Assembly: GCA_017539385.1 (NCBI GenBank)
Contig: JAFYHC010000019.1
Span: forward strand, 1 to 62,717
Direction of reading: 5' to 3'
Source of the DNA: Solobacterium sp.
GTDB lineage: Bacteria; Bacillota_I; Bacilli_A; Erysipelotrichales; Erysipelotrichaceae
Length of the DNA stretch: 62,717 nt
The translations under genes were made by a program, and so were the position numbers. The notes under the pieces were generated by a model. The model ran no database searches. It was not told the origin of the DNA and saw only the letters and a list, made by a program, of their open reading frames with translations. The number at the start of each line of letters is the position of its first letter. Within the stretch, counting starts at the first letter, position 1. Positions 44,356 to 53,854 of the stretch are shown in pieces.

Positions 44356-46002
44356 TTATGCATTTCTGCGGTACAGGACAACCGATTCATACGGACGCAG
44401 TGTCATCGCATCCTGCACGGCTGTATCCGCATAGTTGGATAACAGCACGGTATATCCCTTCGCATCGATCGTGACATCTGCCGGTGTCTCATAGAAGTTA
44501 TTCAATACCAGCAGTTCTTCATCACCCAGTACACGCTTGTATGCAAATACTGATTCATGCTCTTCCAGTACCGGTACATACAGTCCATCCTGCACCAGAG
44601 GCATTGTCTTGCGCATTTCGATCAGCTTCTGATAGTGGGCAAAGATACTGTCTTTCGCAGCACGCTCTTTTTCCACATTCACTTCTTCATAGCGGGAAGC
44701 CATCGTGATCCATGGTGTTCCTTGCGTGAATCCGGCATTCTTTCCGCTCGTCCACTGCATGGGCGTACGGGCATTGTCACGGGAGCGTTCCTGCAGGATG
44801 TGCAGGACTTCCTCTTTGCTTTTGCCTTCGTCCAGAAGGATCTTATAGATATTGGTGCTTTCGACATCACGGTACTGCGAAATATCGGTGAAGTATGCAT
44901 TCGGCATGCCGATCTCTTCTCCCATATACACATACGGGATACCGCGCATCATATGCAGTGCCGTTGCGAGCATCTTTGCGCTTTCCCGGCGGTATCTGTC
45001 ATCATTGCCAAAGCGGGATACAGAGCGCGGCTGGTCGTGGCAGTTCCAGAACAGTGCATTCCATGCATGTGCTTCCTGCATGCCGATCTGCCATTTGGTG
45101 AACAGTTTCTTCATTGCCATGAAGTCGGCATCCTGCAGTTCCCATTTCATCTGGTTCTTATAATCCACTTTGAGATGATGGAAACTGAAGACCATATCCA
45201 GTTCATTGCTGTCTTCCCCAGCATACTGCACGCAGTTTTCCAGGGTGGTGGAGCTCATCTCACCGACGGTGAGATGATCCTCATCCTGCCCGAAACTTGC
45301 CTGGTTCAATTCCTTCAGATAGACATGTTCCATCGGTCCGTCGGTATAGAACTGACGTCCGTCATAGTTATTTGGATCATCCTCAAAACTGCGCTTGCTG
45401 ATGAGATTGATGACATCAAAGCGGAAGCCATGTACGCCGTGCGAACGCCAGTAGTTGACGATGTCCGCACATTCCCTGCGTACTTCCGGATTGGTCCAGT
45501 CAAGGTCTGCCTGTGTTACATCATACAGATGCAGATACCAGGCATCCCATGCTTCTACATATTCCCAGGCACTGCCGCCGAATTTGGACTGCCAGTTATT
45601 CGGCGGAACACCCGGTCCTTTGCCCTTGCGCAGGATGTAGTACTTCTTGTACTTTTCATCCCCCGCAAGTGCTTTCTGGAACCATTCGTGTTCTGTCGAT
45701 GTATGATTGAATACCATGTCGAACATGAGGCCGATGCCGCGCTTTGCTGCTTCTCTGCTCAGTTCTTCAAAGTCTTCCATTGTCCCATAGCGGGGATCGA
45801 ATGTACGGTAATCCTGTACATCGTAGCCATTATCCCGCTGCGGAGATACGGTCATCGGGTTGAACCAGATATAGTTGATACCCAGTTCATGGAGATAATC
45901 GAGTCTCTGAATGACACCGCGGATATCACCCCACCCATCCCCGTCAGAATCCTGAAAGGACTTTGGATAGATCTGGTATACGACTTTATCTTTGAAACTC
46001 AT
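44356..46002 (-). CDS. treC: Trehalose-6-phosphate hydrolase (GH13)
   Basis: The 548-aa protein has the GH13 regions FDMVFNHTS, the nucleophile Asp in GFRFDVINLI, the acid/base Glu in LTVGEMSST and the third Asp in NCHDQPRSVSRFG. The last wording, with NxHDQPR, is typical of trehalose-6-phosphate hydrolase rather than maltase. It cleaves imported trehalose-6-phosphate to glucose and glucose-6-phosphate. It lies 10 nt after the PTS gene treB and is followed by a terminator. Confidence 0.93.
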   Translation of the reverse strand: MSFKDKVVYQIYPKSFQDSDGDGWGDIRGVIQRLDYLHELGINYIWFNPMTVSPQRDNGYDVQDYRTFDPRYGTMEDFEELSREAAKRGIGLMFDMVFNHTSTEHEWFQKALAGDEKYKKYYILRKGKGPGVPPNNWQSKFGGSAWEYVEAWDAWYLHLYDVTQADLDWTNPEVRRECADIVNYWRSHGVHGFRFDVINLISKRSFEDDPNNYDGRQFYTDGPMEHVYLKELNQASFGQDEDHLTVGEMSSTTLENCVQYAGEDSNELDMVFSFHHLKVDYKNQMKWELQDADFMAMKKLFTKWQIGMQEAHAWNALFWNCHDQPRSVSRFGNDDRYRRESAKMLATALHMMRGIPYVYMGEEIGMPNAYFTDISQYRDVESTNIYKILLDEGKSKEEVLHILQERSRDNARTPMQWTSGKNAGFTQGTPWITMASRYEEVNVEKERAAKDSIFAHYQKLIEMRKTMPLVQDGLYVPVLEEHESVFAYKRVLGDEELLVLNNFYETPADVTIDAKGYTVLLSNYADTAVQDAMTLRPYESVVLYRRNA

Positions 46003-46012
46003 ACGTACCTCC

Positions 46013-47929
46013 TTATCCGAGTTTTACAATACCTCTGTCGTGTGCTTTTACGGTTCCTGTCTTTACTAATTCTACCGCAGCACCGTCTGTAAATACTACC
46101 GGTGTAACAACTGGTTTTCCCTGTGAGCGGATATAATCCAGGTCCACTTCTGTTAACAGGTCACCCTGGTTTACACGGTCGCCCTGTTTTACTGCCGGCT
46201 TGAAGCCCTGACCGTTCAGTTCAACGGTATCCATACCGATGTGGATCAGGACTTCTCTGCCGTTTGCAGCCTTCAGGCCATAGGCATGTCCGGTGGGGAA
46301 TGCGACTGTGATCTCGCCGGAGAACGGGGCATAGATCTTACCGTCACTCGGATCGATCGCAATACCGTCGCCCATAGCCTTAGAGGAGAATACCTGGTCA
46401 GCGACCTCAGTGATCGGCATCAGTCTGCCGCTTACCGGTGCTGTGAATTCTTCTGCTTTCTGTGCATCTGTCCATTCAGCTGCTTCTTCCTCTTCTTCTG
46501 CTTCTTCGCTGTACAGCAGACCGGTAGCCGGATTGATCTTTGTCTTACCGATCATGACGGTTAATACGAACGGTACGACCAGTGCTACGAGCATTGCGAT
46601 TGCGAAGATAACCATGTATTTCGGGAAGATGGAGATGATGCCCGGCAGACCGCCGACACCGATAGAAGCAGCTGTGACACCGAATGCTGTAGAAATGACA
46701 GCAGCGATGCACGAACCGATCATGGCGCAGTAGAACGGCCACTGGTATTTGAGGTTGATACCGAACATAGCCGGTTCTGTAACACCCAGCCAGCAGGAGA
46801 TCATGGACGGATAGTTCACTTCCTGTGCTTTTGTATTTTTCTTCTGCAGATAGGACATGCCTGCTACAGCAGAACCCTGTGCGATATTGGACAGTGCGAT
46901 CATCGGCCACAGCATTGTTCCGCCGGTGGAATTGATCAGCTGCAGGTCGATCGCATTGGACATGTGATGCAGACCGGTGATAACAAGCGGTGCATAGAAG
47001 AAGCCGAATACAGCGCCGAACAGTACGCGGAACTTGCCGGAGATACCAGCCATGACGAAGGCGGATACCCATTCACCGACTTTCCAGCCGATCGGGCCAA
47101 GAACGAAGTGTGCTGCCATGACTGCTAACAGAAGCGAGCAGAACGGCACGAGGATCATCTGCAGTACCTGCGGAACGACTTTCTTGAAGAAGCGCTCCAG
47201 ATATGCCAGTGTGAATGCCGCAAGGATCGCCGGAATAACCTGTGCCTGATAGCCGATCATACGGAAGCTTGCAAAGCCGAAGTTCCATACATAGTTCGGA
47301 GCCCATGCATCCGCTGCCATACCGGCAACACCATATGCATTGACCAGCTGACCGGAGATCAGTGTCAGACCAAGAACGACACCAAGCATCGGTGTGCCGC
47401 CCATTTTGCGCTGTACGGACCAGCAGATGCCAACCGGAATACCGGTGTGGAAGACTGCTTCACCAATGATCCATAAGAACTTATCAAGACCTGCCAGGAA
47501 TGTGCCGTCCTGCAGTACAACTGCTGTTTCCAGAATGTTGCGGAAACCGAGGATAAGACCTCCGCAGATGATTGCCGGGATCAGCGGTGCGAAGATCTCT
47601 GCGATATTCGACATGATCTTCTGCAGCGGTGTCTGGTTGTCTTTTGCTGCACTCTTCGCAGCATCTTTCGAGACGCCTTCAATGCCGGCAATCGAAGTGA
47701 ATTCCTTATAGAAATCTGCTACTTCGTTGCCAATGATAACCTGGAACTGACCAGCCTGTGTGAAGGTTCCCTTTGCACTCGGCAGTGCTTCGATCTTCTT
47801 GATGTTTGCCTTTTTCGGATCAGCAAGAACGAAACGCATGCGGGTGACGCAGTGAGTGATGGCGTTGATGTTGGACTTGCCGCCGACGTATTCAAGCAGC
47901 TTTGTCGCATCCTCTGTAAATTTTCCCAT
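46013..47929 (-). CDS. treB: PTS trehalose-specific EIIBCA component
   Basis: The 638-aa protein has a EIIB domain with phospho-acceptor C27 (INAITHCVTRMRF), a ten-helix EIIC domain (about 100-460), an acidic linker (EEAEEEEEAAEW) and a Crr-type EIIA domain with the active His in VLIHIGMDTVEL. All three domains are therefore in one protein, and no separate glucose EIIA is needed. It takes up trehalose as the 6-phosphate for TreC. The promoter overlaps an operator and lies opposite treR. Confidence 0.95.
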   Translation of the reverse strand: MGKFTEDATKLLEYVGGKSNINAITHCVTRMRFVLADPKKANIKKIEALPSAKGTFTQAGQFQVIIGNEVADFYKEFTSIAGIEGVSKDAAKSAAKDNQTPLQKIMSNIAEIFAPLIPAIICGGLILGFRNILETAVVLQDGTFLAGLDKFLWIIGEAVFHTGIPVGICWSVQRKMGGTPMLGVVLGLTLISGQLVNAYGVAGMAADAWAPNYVWNFGFASFRMIGYQAQVIPAILAAFTLAYLERFFKKVVPQVLQMILVPFCSLLLAVMAAHFVLGPIGWKVGEWVSAFVMAGISGKFRVLFGAVFGFFYAPLVITGLHHMSNAIDLQLINSTGGTMLWPMIALSNIAQGSAVAGMSYLQKKNTKAQEVNYPSMISCWLGVTEPAMFGINLKYQWPFYCAMIGSCIAAVISTAFGVTAASIGVGGLPGIISIFPKYMVIFAIAMLVALVVPFVLTVMIGKTKINPATGLLYSEEAEEEEEAAEWTDAQKAEEFTAPVSGRLMPITEVADQVFSSKAMGDGIAIDPSDGKIYAPFSGEITVAFPTGHAYGLKAANGREVLIHIGMDTVELNGQGFKPAVKQGDRVNQGDLLTEVDLDYIRSQGKPVVTPVVFTDGAAVELVKTGTVKAHDRGIVKLG

Positions 47930-47943
47930 GTGATTCCCTTTCT

Positions 47944-47959
47944 ACTTGTTTATACAAGT
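47944..47959. promoter_or_regulatory. TreR operator 1
   Basis: ACTTGTTTATACAAGT is a near-perfect dyad 15 bp before the treB start codon. It matches the TTGTTTAnACAA theme of the two other sites here. Confidence 0.65.
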
Positions 47960-47969
47960 TCTACGCTCT

Positions 47970-47998
47970 TAGTATAGCATCTTGTTTAAACATGTCAA
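47970..47998 (-). promoter_or_regulatory. treB promoter overlapping operator 2
   Basis: TTGACA (47993-47998) and TATACT, preceded by TG, are 16 bp apart on the minus strand. The second operator-like dyad CTTGTTTAAACATG (47981-47994) fills the spacer, so a bound repressor would block RNA polymerase. Confidence 0.7.
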
Positions 47999-48014
47999 TG
48001 CTATTAGAGTGAAT

Positions 48015-48026
48015 TTGTTTAAACAA
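48015..48026. promoter_or_regulatory. TreR operator 3, treR side
   Basis: TTGTTTAAACAA is a perfect 12-bp palindrome 25 bp upstream of a TATAAT box (48051-48056) for treR, which suggests autoregulation. Confidence 0.6.
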
Positions 48027-48077
48027 CTTCTATATATATCATTTTTGGTGTATAATATGCTTGTTGAGAGGGATACC

Positions 48078-48806
48078 ATGCCGAAAAATAAATATGAACT
48101 GATTTACCAGACCATCAAAGATGAGATCCTGTCCGGCGTCTACTCTGCCGGAGACCTGCTTCCGTCGGAAAACGAGTACACTGCCCGCTTTGGCTGCACC
48201 CGCAACACCATACGCCGGGCACTGGCCATGTTAACGCAGGAGGGTTTTCTGTTGCCGCGCCATGGCCGCGGGGTACAGGTGATCTGGCAGCCCCAGCGTT
48301 CCCGCAGTATCTTCTCTATCGGCGGAATCGAAAGCATGAAGGAAGCCGCAGACCGCAACCGCATGCCCATGTCCACCCGCGTTATTACATTCGAGGAGCG
48401 AATCTGCGATAAGACGCTCAGTGAAAAGACCGGCTTCGATGAAGGCAGTGCATTGCTGTATGTCGAGCGTGTCCGTAAGATCAATGGTGAAAATGTGATC
48501 CTGGATATCAACTACTTCCTCAAATCCGAGGCCGAAGGACTGACCGCAGAGATCGCTGCCAAGTCCATCTACCAGTATCTTGAAAACGAACGCGGTCTCA
48601 ATATCACGACCAGTCTGCGCCGTGTAACGGCCGAAAAAGCATCCCGGCGTGATTTCCGCTATCTGGATATGGAAGATTATGACTTCCTGCTGGTGATCAC
48701 CGGTCAGGTATTCCACTCCGGCGGCATTATGTTTGAATATACCCAGTCCCGCCACCGTCCGGACATGGTATGCTTCATTGAATCTGCCGTACGCCGCTCT
48801 GTATAG
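48078..48806 (+). CDS. treR: GntR-family repressor of the trehalose operon
   Basis: I place the start at 48078, after GAGAGG; the frame extends upstream to 47982 but that stretch is the operator region. The 242-aa protein has a GntR winged helix (LPSENEYTARFGCTRNTIRRAL) and a UTRA effector domain (about 90-235) of the TreR type, which normally binds trehalose-6-phosphate. It is divergent from treBC with three operator-like sites between them. It most likely represses treBC and itself until trehalose is imported. Confidence 0.92.
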   Translation: MPKNKYELIYQTIKDEILSGVYSAGDLLPSENEYTARFGCTRNTIRRALAMLTQEGFLLPRHGRGVQVIWQPQRSRSIFSIGGIESMKEAADRNRMPMSTRVITFEERICDKTLSEKTGFDEGSALLYVERVRKINGENVILDINYFLKSEAEGLTAEIAAKSIYQYLENERGLNITTSLRRVTAEKASRRDFRYLDMEDYDFLLVITGQVFHSGGIMFEYTQSRHRPDMVCFIESAVRRSV

Positions 48807-48807
48807 C

Positions 48808-48839
48808 CAAACGATCCCATCCGGGATCGTTTCTTTTTT
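48808..48839 (+). terminator. treR terminator
   Basis: A 9-bp stem AACGATCCC/GGGATCGTT with a 4-nt loop is followed by TCTTTTTT. Confidence 0.85.
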
Positions 48840-48881
48840 CCGCTATAATGGATATGCAGATTCACTGGAAAGAAGGTATCT

Positions 48882-49454
48882 ATGAATAAACCAGTATTAT
48901 TGATCAATGCCTGTGTGCGCAGCGATTCCCGTACCATGCGTCTTGCGGCGGAATTGCTGAAACGCCTGGACAGACCATACGAAGAAGTCACCCTGCACAC
49001 GCTTGCTTTCCCGCGCTTCGATGAAGCATATCTGCAGAAGCGGGACCATCTGTTCTCTTCGGGACAGCTGGATGATCCTTCCTTTGCGCTGGCTCACCAG
49101 TTCGCTGCAGCAGAAGACATCGTCATCGCAGCACCGTATTGGGACCTGTCCTTCCCCGCTGCCTTGAAGCAGTATCTCGAATGCATCAATGCTGTAGGCA
49201 TCACATTCCGCTATACATCAGAAGGCATCCCGGAAGGCTTATGCAAAGCACAGCGCATCTTTTATGTAACAACTGCCGGCGGCCCCTCCGTCCCGCAGGA
49301 ATACGGCTATGGCTATGTAAAGGCACTGGCAGAGAATTATTACGGCATCCATGATGTCCGCCTGATCGAAGCAAGCGGCCTGGATATTTACGGTGCAGAT
49401 GCAGAAGCCATTCTGCAGAATGCCCTGCAGCAGATCCATACCATGCCGCTCTGA
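48882..49454 (+). CDS. NAD(P)H-dependent flavodoxin-fold oxidoreductase
   Basis: The 190-aa protein has the flavodoxin-like FMN fold of the azoreductase/quinone reductase family: VLLINACVRSDSRTM at the phosphate site, IVIAAPYWDLSFPAALKQYLE and YVTTAGGPSV. It probably reduces quinones or nitro/azo compounds with NAD(P)H. It is monocistronic between treR and gpmA, with AGAAAGAAGG-type sequence before the ATG. Confidence 0.88.
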   Translation: MNKPVLLINACVRSDSRTMRLAAELLKRLDRPYEEVTLHTLAFPRFDEAYLQKRDHLFSSGQLDDPSFALAHQFAAAEDIVIAAPYWDLSFPAALKQYLECINAVGITFRYTSEGIPEGLCKAQRIFYVTTAGGPSVPQEYGYGYVKALAENYYGIHDVRLIEASGLDIYGADAEAILQNALQQIHTMPL

Positions 49455-49509
49455 TCAATCCGACAACGACAGAACAGGACTTTTATGTCATTTGTATGTA
49501 TCCTATATA

Positions 49510-49529
49510 TAGTTAGTTATTTCTAACTA
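49510..49529 (+). promoter_or_regulatory. Inverted repeat immediately before the gpmA ribosome site
   Basis: TAGTTAG/CTAACTA with a 6-nt loop ends just upstream of AGGAGG. It could be an operator or a leader hairpin; no T-run follows. Confidence 0.4.
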
Positions 49530-49541
49530 CAGGAGGTACAA

Positions 49542-50291
49542 ATGAAACTGGTATTGATCCGCCATGGTGAAAGTGAATGGAACAAACTGAATCTTTTCAC
49601 CGGATGGACAGATGTTGACCTGAGTGAAAAAGGACACGAAGAAGCAAAAGCTGCAGGACGTCTTCTGAAAGCAGAAGGCTATGACTTTGACATCTGCTAT
49701 ACTTCCATCCTGAAGCGTGCCATTCACACTCTGAATCATGTACTGGATGAGATGGACCGTGCATGGCTGCCGGTCATCAAATCCTACAAGCTGAACGAAC
49801 GCCACTATGGTGCACTGCAGGGCCTCAACAAAGCCGAAACAGCCGCAAAATACGGCGATGAACAGGTAAAGATCTGGCGCCGTTCCTACGACGTCAAGCC
49901 CCCGGCACTGGAATTGAGCGATGCGCGTGCACCGCAGAATCAGGCAATGTTCCGCGATATCCCGAAGGAAGAACTGCCATTGCACGAATCTCTGGAAACG
50001 ACGATCGAGCGCGTTGTTCCATATTTCGAAGACGTCATCAAACCGGACATGAAAGCCGGCAAGCGCGTATTGATCGCTGCGCATGGCAATTCATTGCGTG
50101 CACTGGTCAAGTATCTGGATGATCTGAGTGCAGATGAGATCCTCAATGTCAACATTCCCACCGGTTCTCCGCTTGTCTATGAGTTCGATGAGAATTTCAA
50201 TGTTTTGAAGCATTACTACCTTGGCATGAGCGAAGAAGAACTGAAAGCAAAGATGGATGCGGTCGCCAAACAGGGTGCCGCCGCAAAATAG
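49542..50291 (+). CDS. gpmA: 2,3-bisphosphoglycerate-dependent phosphoglycerate mutase
   Basis: The 249-aa protein is a standard Gpm[13 protein letters not shown] with the phospho-His at 8, [30 protein letters not shown] and the second His in [10 protein letters not shown]. It interconverts 3- and 2-phosphoglycerate in glycolysis. AGGAGG sits 6 nt before the ATG and a strong terminator follows. Confidence 0.97.
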   Translation: MKLVLIRHGESEWNKLNLFTGWTDVDLSEKGHEEAKAAGRLLKAEGYDFDICYTSILKRAIHTLNHVLDEMDRAWLPVIKSYKLNERHYGALQGLNKAETAAKYGDEQVKIWRRSYDVKPPALELSDARAPQNQAMFRDIPKEELPLHESLETTIERVVPYFEDVIKPDMKAGKRVLIAAHGNSLRALVKYLDDLSADEILNVNIPTGSPLVYEFDENFNVLKHYYLGMSEEELKAKMDAVAKQGAAAK

Positions 50292-50303
50292 CCTTTTTCT
50301 TCT

Positions 50304-50348
50304 GAAAGATGCCTGCAGTTATTCTGCAGGCATCTTTCTTTTTTTCAT
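50304..50348 (+). terminator. gpmA terminator
   Basis: A perfect 14-bp stem (50305-50318 with 50324-50337) runs into a C-interrupted T-run. Confidence 0.9.
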
Positions 50349-50373
50349 TCCGTTATGTAATACTTTGGCCCGT

Positions 50374-51192
50374 TTATTTCAGAAGATGGTCAAACAGCCA
50401 TCTTCCGGCACCATCTTCCGCACACGGATACTCCGTAACATAGTCGCACATTGCCTGGATATCCTTCTGTCCGTTGCAGAGGCACACACTTGTACCGGCC
50501 GCTTCCAGCATGGCGCGGTCATTGTCCGCATCCCCAAATGCGATCACATTTTCCAGATTGATTCCATTGGCTTCGCAATAGTGGCGCAGCCCTGCTCCTT
50601 TGGTGACACGGGGATCCTGGATCTCCAGGAGATCCGGTCCGGTCTTGAAGGAGACATACCGGTCGCAGTCGATCGTCTTTGCATAGGCTTCCACCGGTTT
50701 CAGTTCTTCTGCACTGCCGGTGCGGAACAGGATCTTGCCGGTCTCTTCCGCCCACATTTCGGATATATCCTTTGCCAGTACGACTTCATTGCGGTTGCGT
50801 TTGGCCGACCGTTCCATGAAAGGATCCATGCGCATTGCCAGCATATAGCCATTCCGGTAGACGAAGGGATTCTGGTGCACGGTGTACATTTTCGTTGTGA
50901 TTTCTTTAAGCGTTTCGCGGGAAAGCGGATGGAAGTGCTCTGTTGTCCCTTTGCGGACATCATAGATCTCCCCGCCATTCATTCCGATGATCAGATCGAA
51001 CTGTTTTTCCAGCCCCCAGTCACTGTAATGCGTCAATAATCCCTGCCAGAGCGGTCTTCCCGATGCAATGGCTACGATCATGCCACGCTTTTGCATCTCT
51101 TTCAGTGCTTCGCGTGTGATGGGGCCGCATGAGCCGCCTTTTACACGCAGTGTATCGTCGATATCCGCGATAAACATTTCATACTTCCGCAT
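50374..51192 (-). CDS. HAD-IIB (Cof-type) phosphatase
   Basis: The 272-aa protein has the HAD motif I FIADIDDTLR, motif II in VAIASGR, and motif III/IV NVIAFGDADNDRAML with the typical Cof-like cap between. These enzymes remove phosphate from sugar phosphates or cofactors; the substrate is not predictable. It is the last gene of the seven-gene operon, 5 nt after the phosphodiesterase-like gene. Confidence 0.92.
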   Translation of the reverse strand: MRKYEMFIADIDDTLRVKGGSCGPITREALKEMQKRGMIVAIASGRPLWQGLLTHYSDWGLEKQFDLIIGMNGGEIYDVRKGTTEHFHPLSRETLKEITTKMYTVHQNPFVYRNGYMLAMRMDPFMERSAKRNRNEVVLAKDISEMWAEETGKILFRTGSAEELKPVEAYAKTIDCDRYVSFKTGPDLLEIQDPRVTKGAGLRHYCEANGINLENVIAFGDADNDRAMLEAAGTSVCLCNGQKDIQAMCDYVTEYPCAEDGAGRWLFDHLLK

Positions 51193-51197
51193 AACTG

Positions 51198-52007
51198 CTA
51201 TCCTATCTTCCCCACAAGCGACCAGAAGTGAATGATATTCATATCTTCCCGCATATCCAGTCCATGACTGCCCAGGTTTCCATCGATCTCATGACAGCCA
51301 TGATCCGGCAGGAATGCACATACATGATCTTTGTCTTTCCACACTTCATCCGCCAGCGAAGACAGATGATGGTATGCACGGGCATTGTGATCGATCTGTG
51401 CCAGAGATTCCTCTGCTTCCGGTCCCCAGCGGTGCATCGTGCTGTCAAAGTTGGCATTGTAGCAGACAACGATATCATAGAGGTCCTGTTTCAGGATCTC
51501 TTCTGTTTTTTCATTGCATTCATCCGGTGTATCGCATTCGATATATGTCATATTGCGCTCTTTGAAGATCTCGGTGATGCTGTCACCGCGGGTGGAGATG
51601 ATCACCGGTTTTTTGCCTGCTTTAATCGCCGCATCAAACAGTGTTTCCACTCTCAGAACCGGTTTGACATAGGCCTGTATGCCGTGTTTTTGCGGCTGCA
51701 GGCCGGTATACATGGATGCGAAGCACACCGGTGTCACACTGGGCATCACCGACAGCATCGGCATTGCCACATTACTGTTTTCAATGACCGGGATGAACCG
51801 GTCGGTATATTTCTGATACAGCCATAAGGCAATGGCATCCGGATTGTACAGCAGGATGCGCTCTGCCCGGCGGCCGGCAAATATCTTTTCTGCTTTGCGC
51901 ATGACGGCAGGATTGGTATCATCTGCTTCTGCCGGTGCTGCAAAGCCCATCAACTGGCATACGGCAGCGCATACCGATGTAATGCAGATCTGGTTTCTCT
52001 CATCCAT
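51198..52007 (-). CDS. Alkaline-phosphatase-superfamily phosphodiesterase-like protein
   Basis: I use the ATG at 52007 (GAGAGG 8 nt upstream), giving 269 aa. It resembles type I phosphodiesterase/nucleotide pyrophosphatases: the nucleophile Thr region MPSVTPVCFASMYTGLQP (with GIQA after it), a later metal Asp-x-x-x-His (NFDSTMHRWG) and LPDHGCHEI near the C-terminus. The sequence between is shorter than in classic members. There is no signal peptide, so it is cytosolic, which is unusual for the group. It overlaps dusB by 8 nt. Confidence 0.75.
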   Translation of the reverse strand: MDERNQICITSVCAAVCQLMGFAAPAEADDTNPAVMRKAEKIFAGRRAERILLYNPDAIALWLYQKYTDRFIPVIENSNVAMPMLSVMPSVTPVCFASMYTGLQPQKHGIQAYVKPVLRVETLFDAAIKAGKKPVIISTRGDSITEIFKERNMTYIECDTPDECNEKTEEILKQDLYDIVVCYNANFDSTMHRWGPEAEESLAQIDHNARAYHHLSSLADEVWKDKDHVCAFLPDHGCHEIDGNLGSHGLDMREDMNIIHFWSLVGKIG

Positions 52008-52986
52008 TGTCGTATCCTCTCTGTATTTCTTCCCGATAGGCATATACGATCTCATGAAGATCGGCTAATGTACGCATCTGTGCCAGCTTTCCGCGGCAGG
52101 CAGCCGCATAGGGCATGCCGGCGATATACCAGCCTGCCATGCTGCGCATCATGCGGATCCCGATCATTTCCCCTTCGTAGTCACATAGTTCCCCGGCATA
52201 CTGCATCAGGATATCCAGCCGTTCCTCATACGTGGGCATCGTGAATTCCTGTCCGCTGAAATGCGCATTCAGCTGCTGCAGGAAGAACGGCCTTCCGAGT
52301 AACCCCCGGCCGATCATAATGCCGTCGGCCTTGGTGATCTCCAGCATGCGGTCTGCGTCTTCCGGTGTCCGTATATCGCCATTGGCGATGACCGGGATAC
52401 CGACGGCTTCCTTGACCATGCGGATATATTCCGGATTTGCTTTTCCTTCGTACATCTGTGTCCGGGTGCGGCCATGTACCGCAATGGCAGATGCCCCTGC
52501 TTCTTCGCACAGCCGGGCGATCTCCACACAGTTGATTTCTTCCGCACTCCATCCTGCCCGTATCTTTACGGTGACCGGACGGTTGGTATGTTCCTTAATG
52601 GCTTTTACGGCTTTGAATGCCGCATCCGGATGATGCATGAGCCAGCTGCCGGCCTGTGAACGCAATACCTTGGGCACCGGACATCCCATATTGAAATCGA
52701 TGATCTCGCAGTCCGTATGCTCACTCAGATACTCGGCTGCTTCTGCCAGTGTATCCGGATCACTGCCGAACAATTGCAGCGATACCGGGTGTTCATCCGG
52801 AAAGATCCGGCACATATCCTGCGTCTTTGCATTTTTATAGTGCAGTGCCTTATCCGAGATCATTTCACTGACGGCTAGCCCTGCACCATAGCGGCGGCAC
52901 TGTCGGCGGTAGACCGGATTGGAGTAGCCGGCAAGCGGTGCCGCTATGATCCGGTTTTCCAGCTTAACTGCGCCGATTTCCAGCAC
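52000..52986 (-). CDS. dusB: tRNA-dihydrouridine synthase
   Basis: The 328-aa protein has the Dus FMN barrel: the RIIAAPLAGYSNPVYR start, catalytic Cys in FNMGCPVPKVLRSQAG, KIRAGW, HGRTRTQMYEG and NGDIRTPEDA. It reduces uridines in tRNA using FMN and NADPH. Its start lies inside the hslO end (23-nt overlap) and its stop inside the next gene start. The dusB subclass is the usual one in Firmicutes, but assignment is by overall form. Confidence 0.92.
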   Translation of the reverse strand: MLEIGAVKLENRIIAAPLAGYSNPVYRRQCRRYGAGLAVSEMISDKALHYKNAKTQDMCRIFPDEHPVSLQLFGSDPDTLAEAAEYLSEHTDCEIIDFNMGCPVPKVLRSQAGSWLMHHPDAAFKAVKAIKEHTNRPVTVKIRAGWSAEEINCVEIARLCEEAGASAIAVHGRTRTQMYEGKANPEYIRMVKEAVGIPVIANGDIRTPEDADRMLEITKADGIMIGRGLLGRPFFLQQLNAHFSGQEFTMPTYEERLDILMQYAGELCDYEGEMIGIRMMRSMAGWYIAGMPYAAACRGKLAQMRTLADLHEIVYAYREEIQRGYDNG

Positions 52987-53854
52987 GCTTGGCCTCCAGG
53001 ATCGCCTTCAGTTCATCGGTATTGTAGAAATAATAGGAATTGCAGTAATCACAGCGCACTTCTGCCCCCTGCCCGTCATTGATCATTTCGAGCAGATCTT
53101 CTTCTGCGAGTGTGCCAAGCGAAACCATGAAGTGTTCTCTGGAACAATTGCACTTCCATCTTACATCCCGTGTATCCAGGAATTCCGCATCCGGGAAGTA
53201 TTCCAGAACGATATCTTCCAGTTCTTCATGTTTCTTTAACAATTCGGTCATGGCAGACATGTCCTGGCTGACCTTTTCACAGAATTCGATCGTTTCTTCC
53301 GGCGCTCCCGGCAGAAGCTGCACGATCATTCCGCCGGCTGTTTCGATCGAGCGGTCTGTTCCCACCAGAACACCGACATTGACGATGGTCGGCGTCTGCT
53401 CGGAGATCGCATAATAATAGGCAAAGTCAATGCCGATCTCACCGGTCTGGATCGGTGCCACACCGGTAAATGGTTCTTTCAGCCCGATGTCCTTGATTAC
53501 CTGCAGATCACCATGGTTTCCCACTGCCGCACCGACATCCAGATGCCCGTCTGCACGGGAAATATGCAGATTGGGATCACCGATAAAGCCGCGTACATCC
53601 CCGTTGCCATTTGCCTGCGCCAAAACCGTGCCGGCCGGGCCGCCGCCGTTCAGGATCGCTGTGATCTTTTCGTCTTTCCCTTTCAGATCACTTGCCATGA
53701 TGGCTGTTACGGTCATTGTCCGTCCCAGTGCGGCTGCCGATGTCGGCTGCAGCTGATGGCGTTCAACGGCCTCCTGCACCAGCTGTCTGGTTCTTGCAAT
53801 ATGAATTCGCACGGTCCCGTTCAGGGCCTGTGCGATCACGATCTCATCTCTCAT
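52964..53854 (-). CDS. hslO: Redox-regulated chaperone Hsp33
   Basis: The 296-aa protein has the Hsp33 N-terminal fold and the C-terminal zinc switch: C235-x-C237 (WKCNCSRE) and C268-x2-C271 (RCDYCNSYY). Oxidation releases zinc and turns on holdase activity. It overlaps the GH2 gene by 4 nt upstream and dusB by 23 nt downstream. An hslO-dusB pairing is common in Firmicutes. Confidence 0.96.
   Translation of the reverse strand: MRDEIVIAQALNGTVRIHIARTRQLVQEAVERHQLQPTSAAALGRTMTVTAIMASDLKGKDEKITAILNGGGPAGTVLAQANGNGDVRGFIGDPNLHISRADGHLDVGAAVGNHGDLQVIKDIGLKEPFTGVAPIQTGEIGIDFAYYYAISEQTPTIVNVGVLVGTDRSIETAGGMIVQLLPGAPEETIEFCEKVSQDMSAMTELLKKHEELEDIVLEYFPDAEFLDTRDVRWKCNCSREHFMVSLGTLAEEDLLEMINDGQGAEVRCDYCNSYYFYNTDELKAILEAKRAGNRRS

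Noticed and set aside
44557..46092. 511-aa open frame on the plus strand
   Set aside because: It is antisense to treC, whose GH13 catalytic motifs are complete. No ribosome site or family signal is present.
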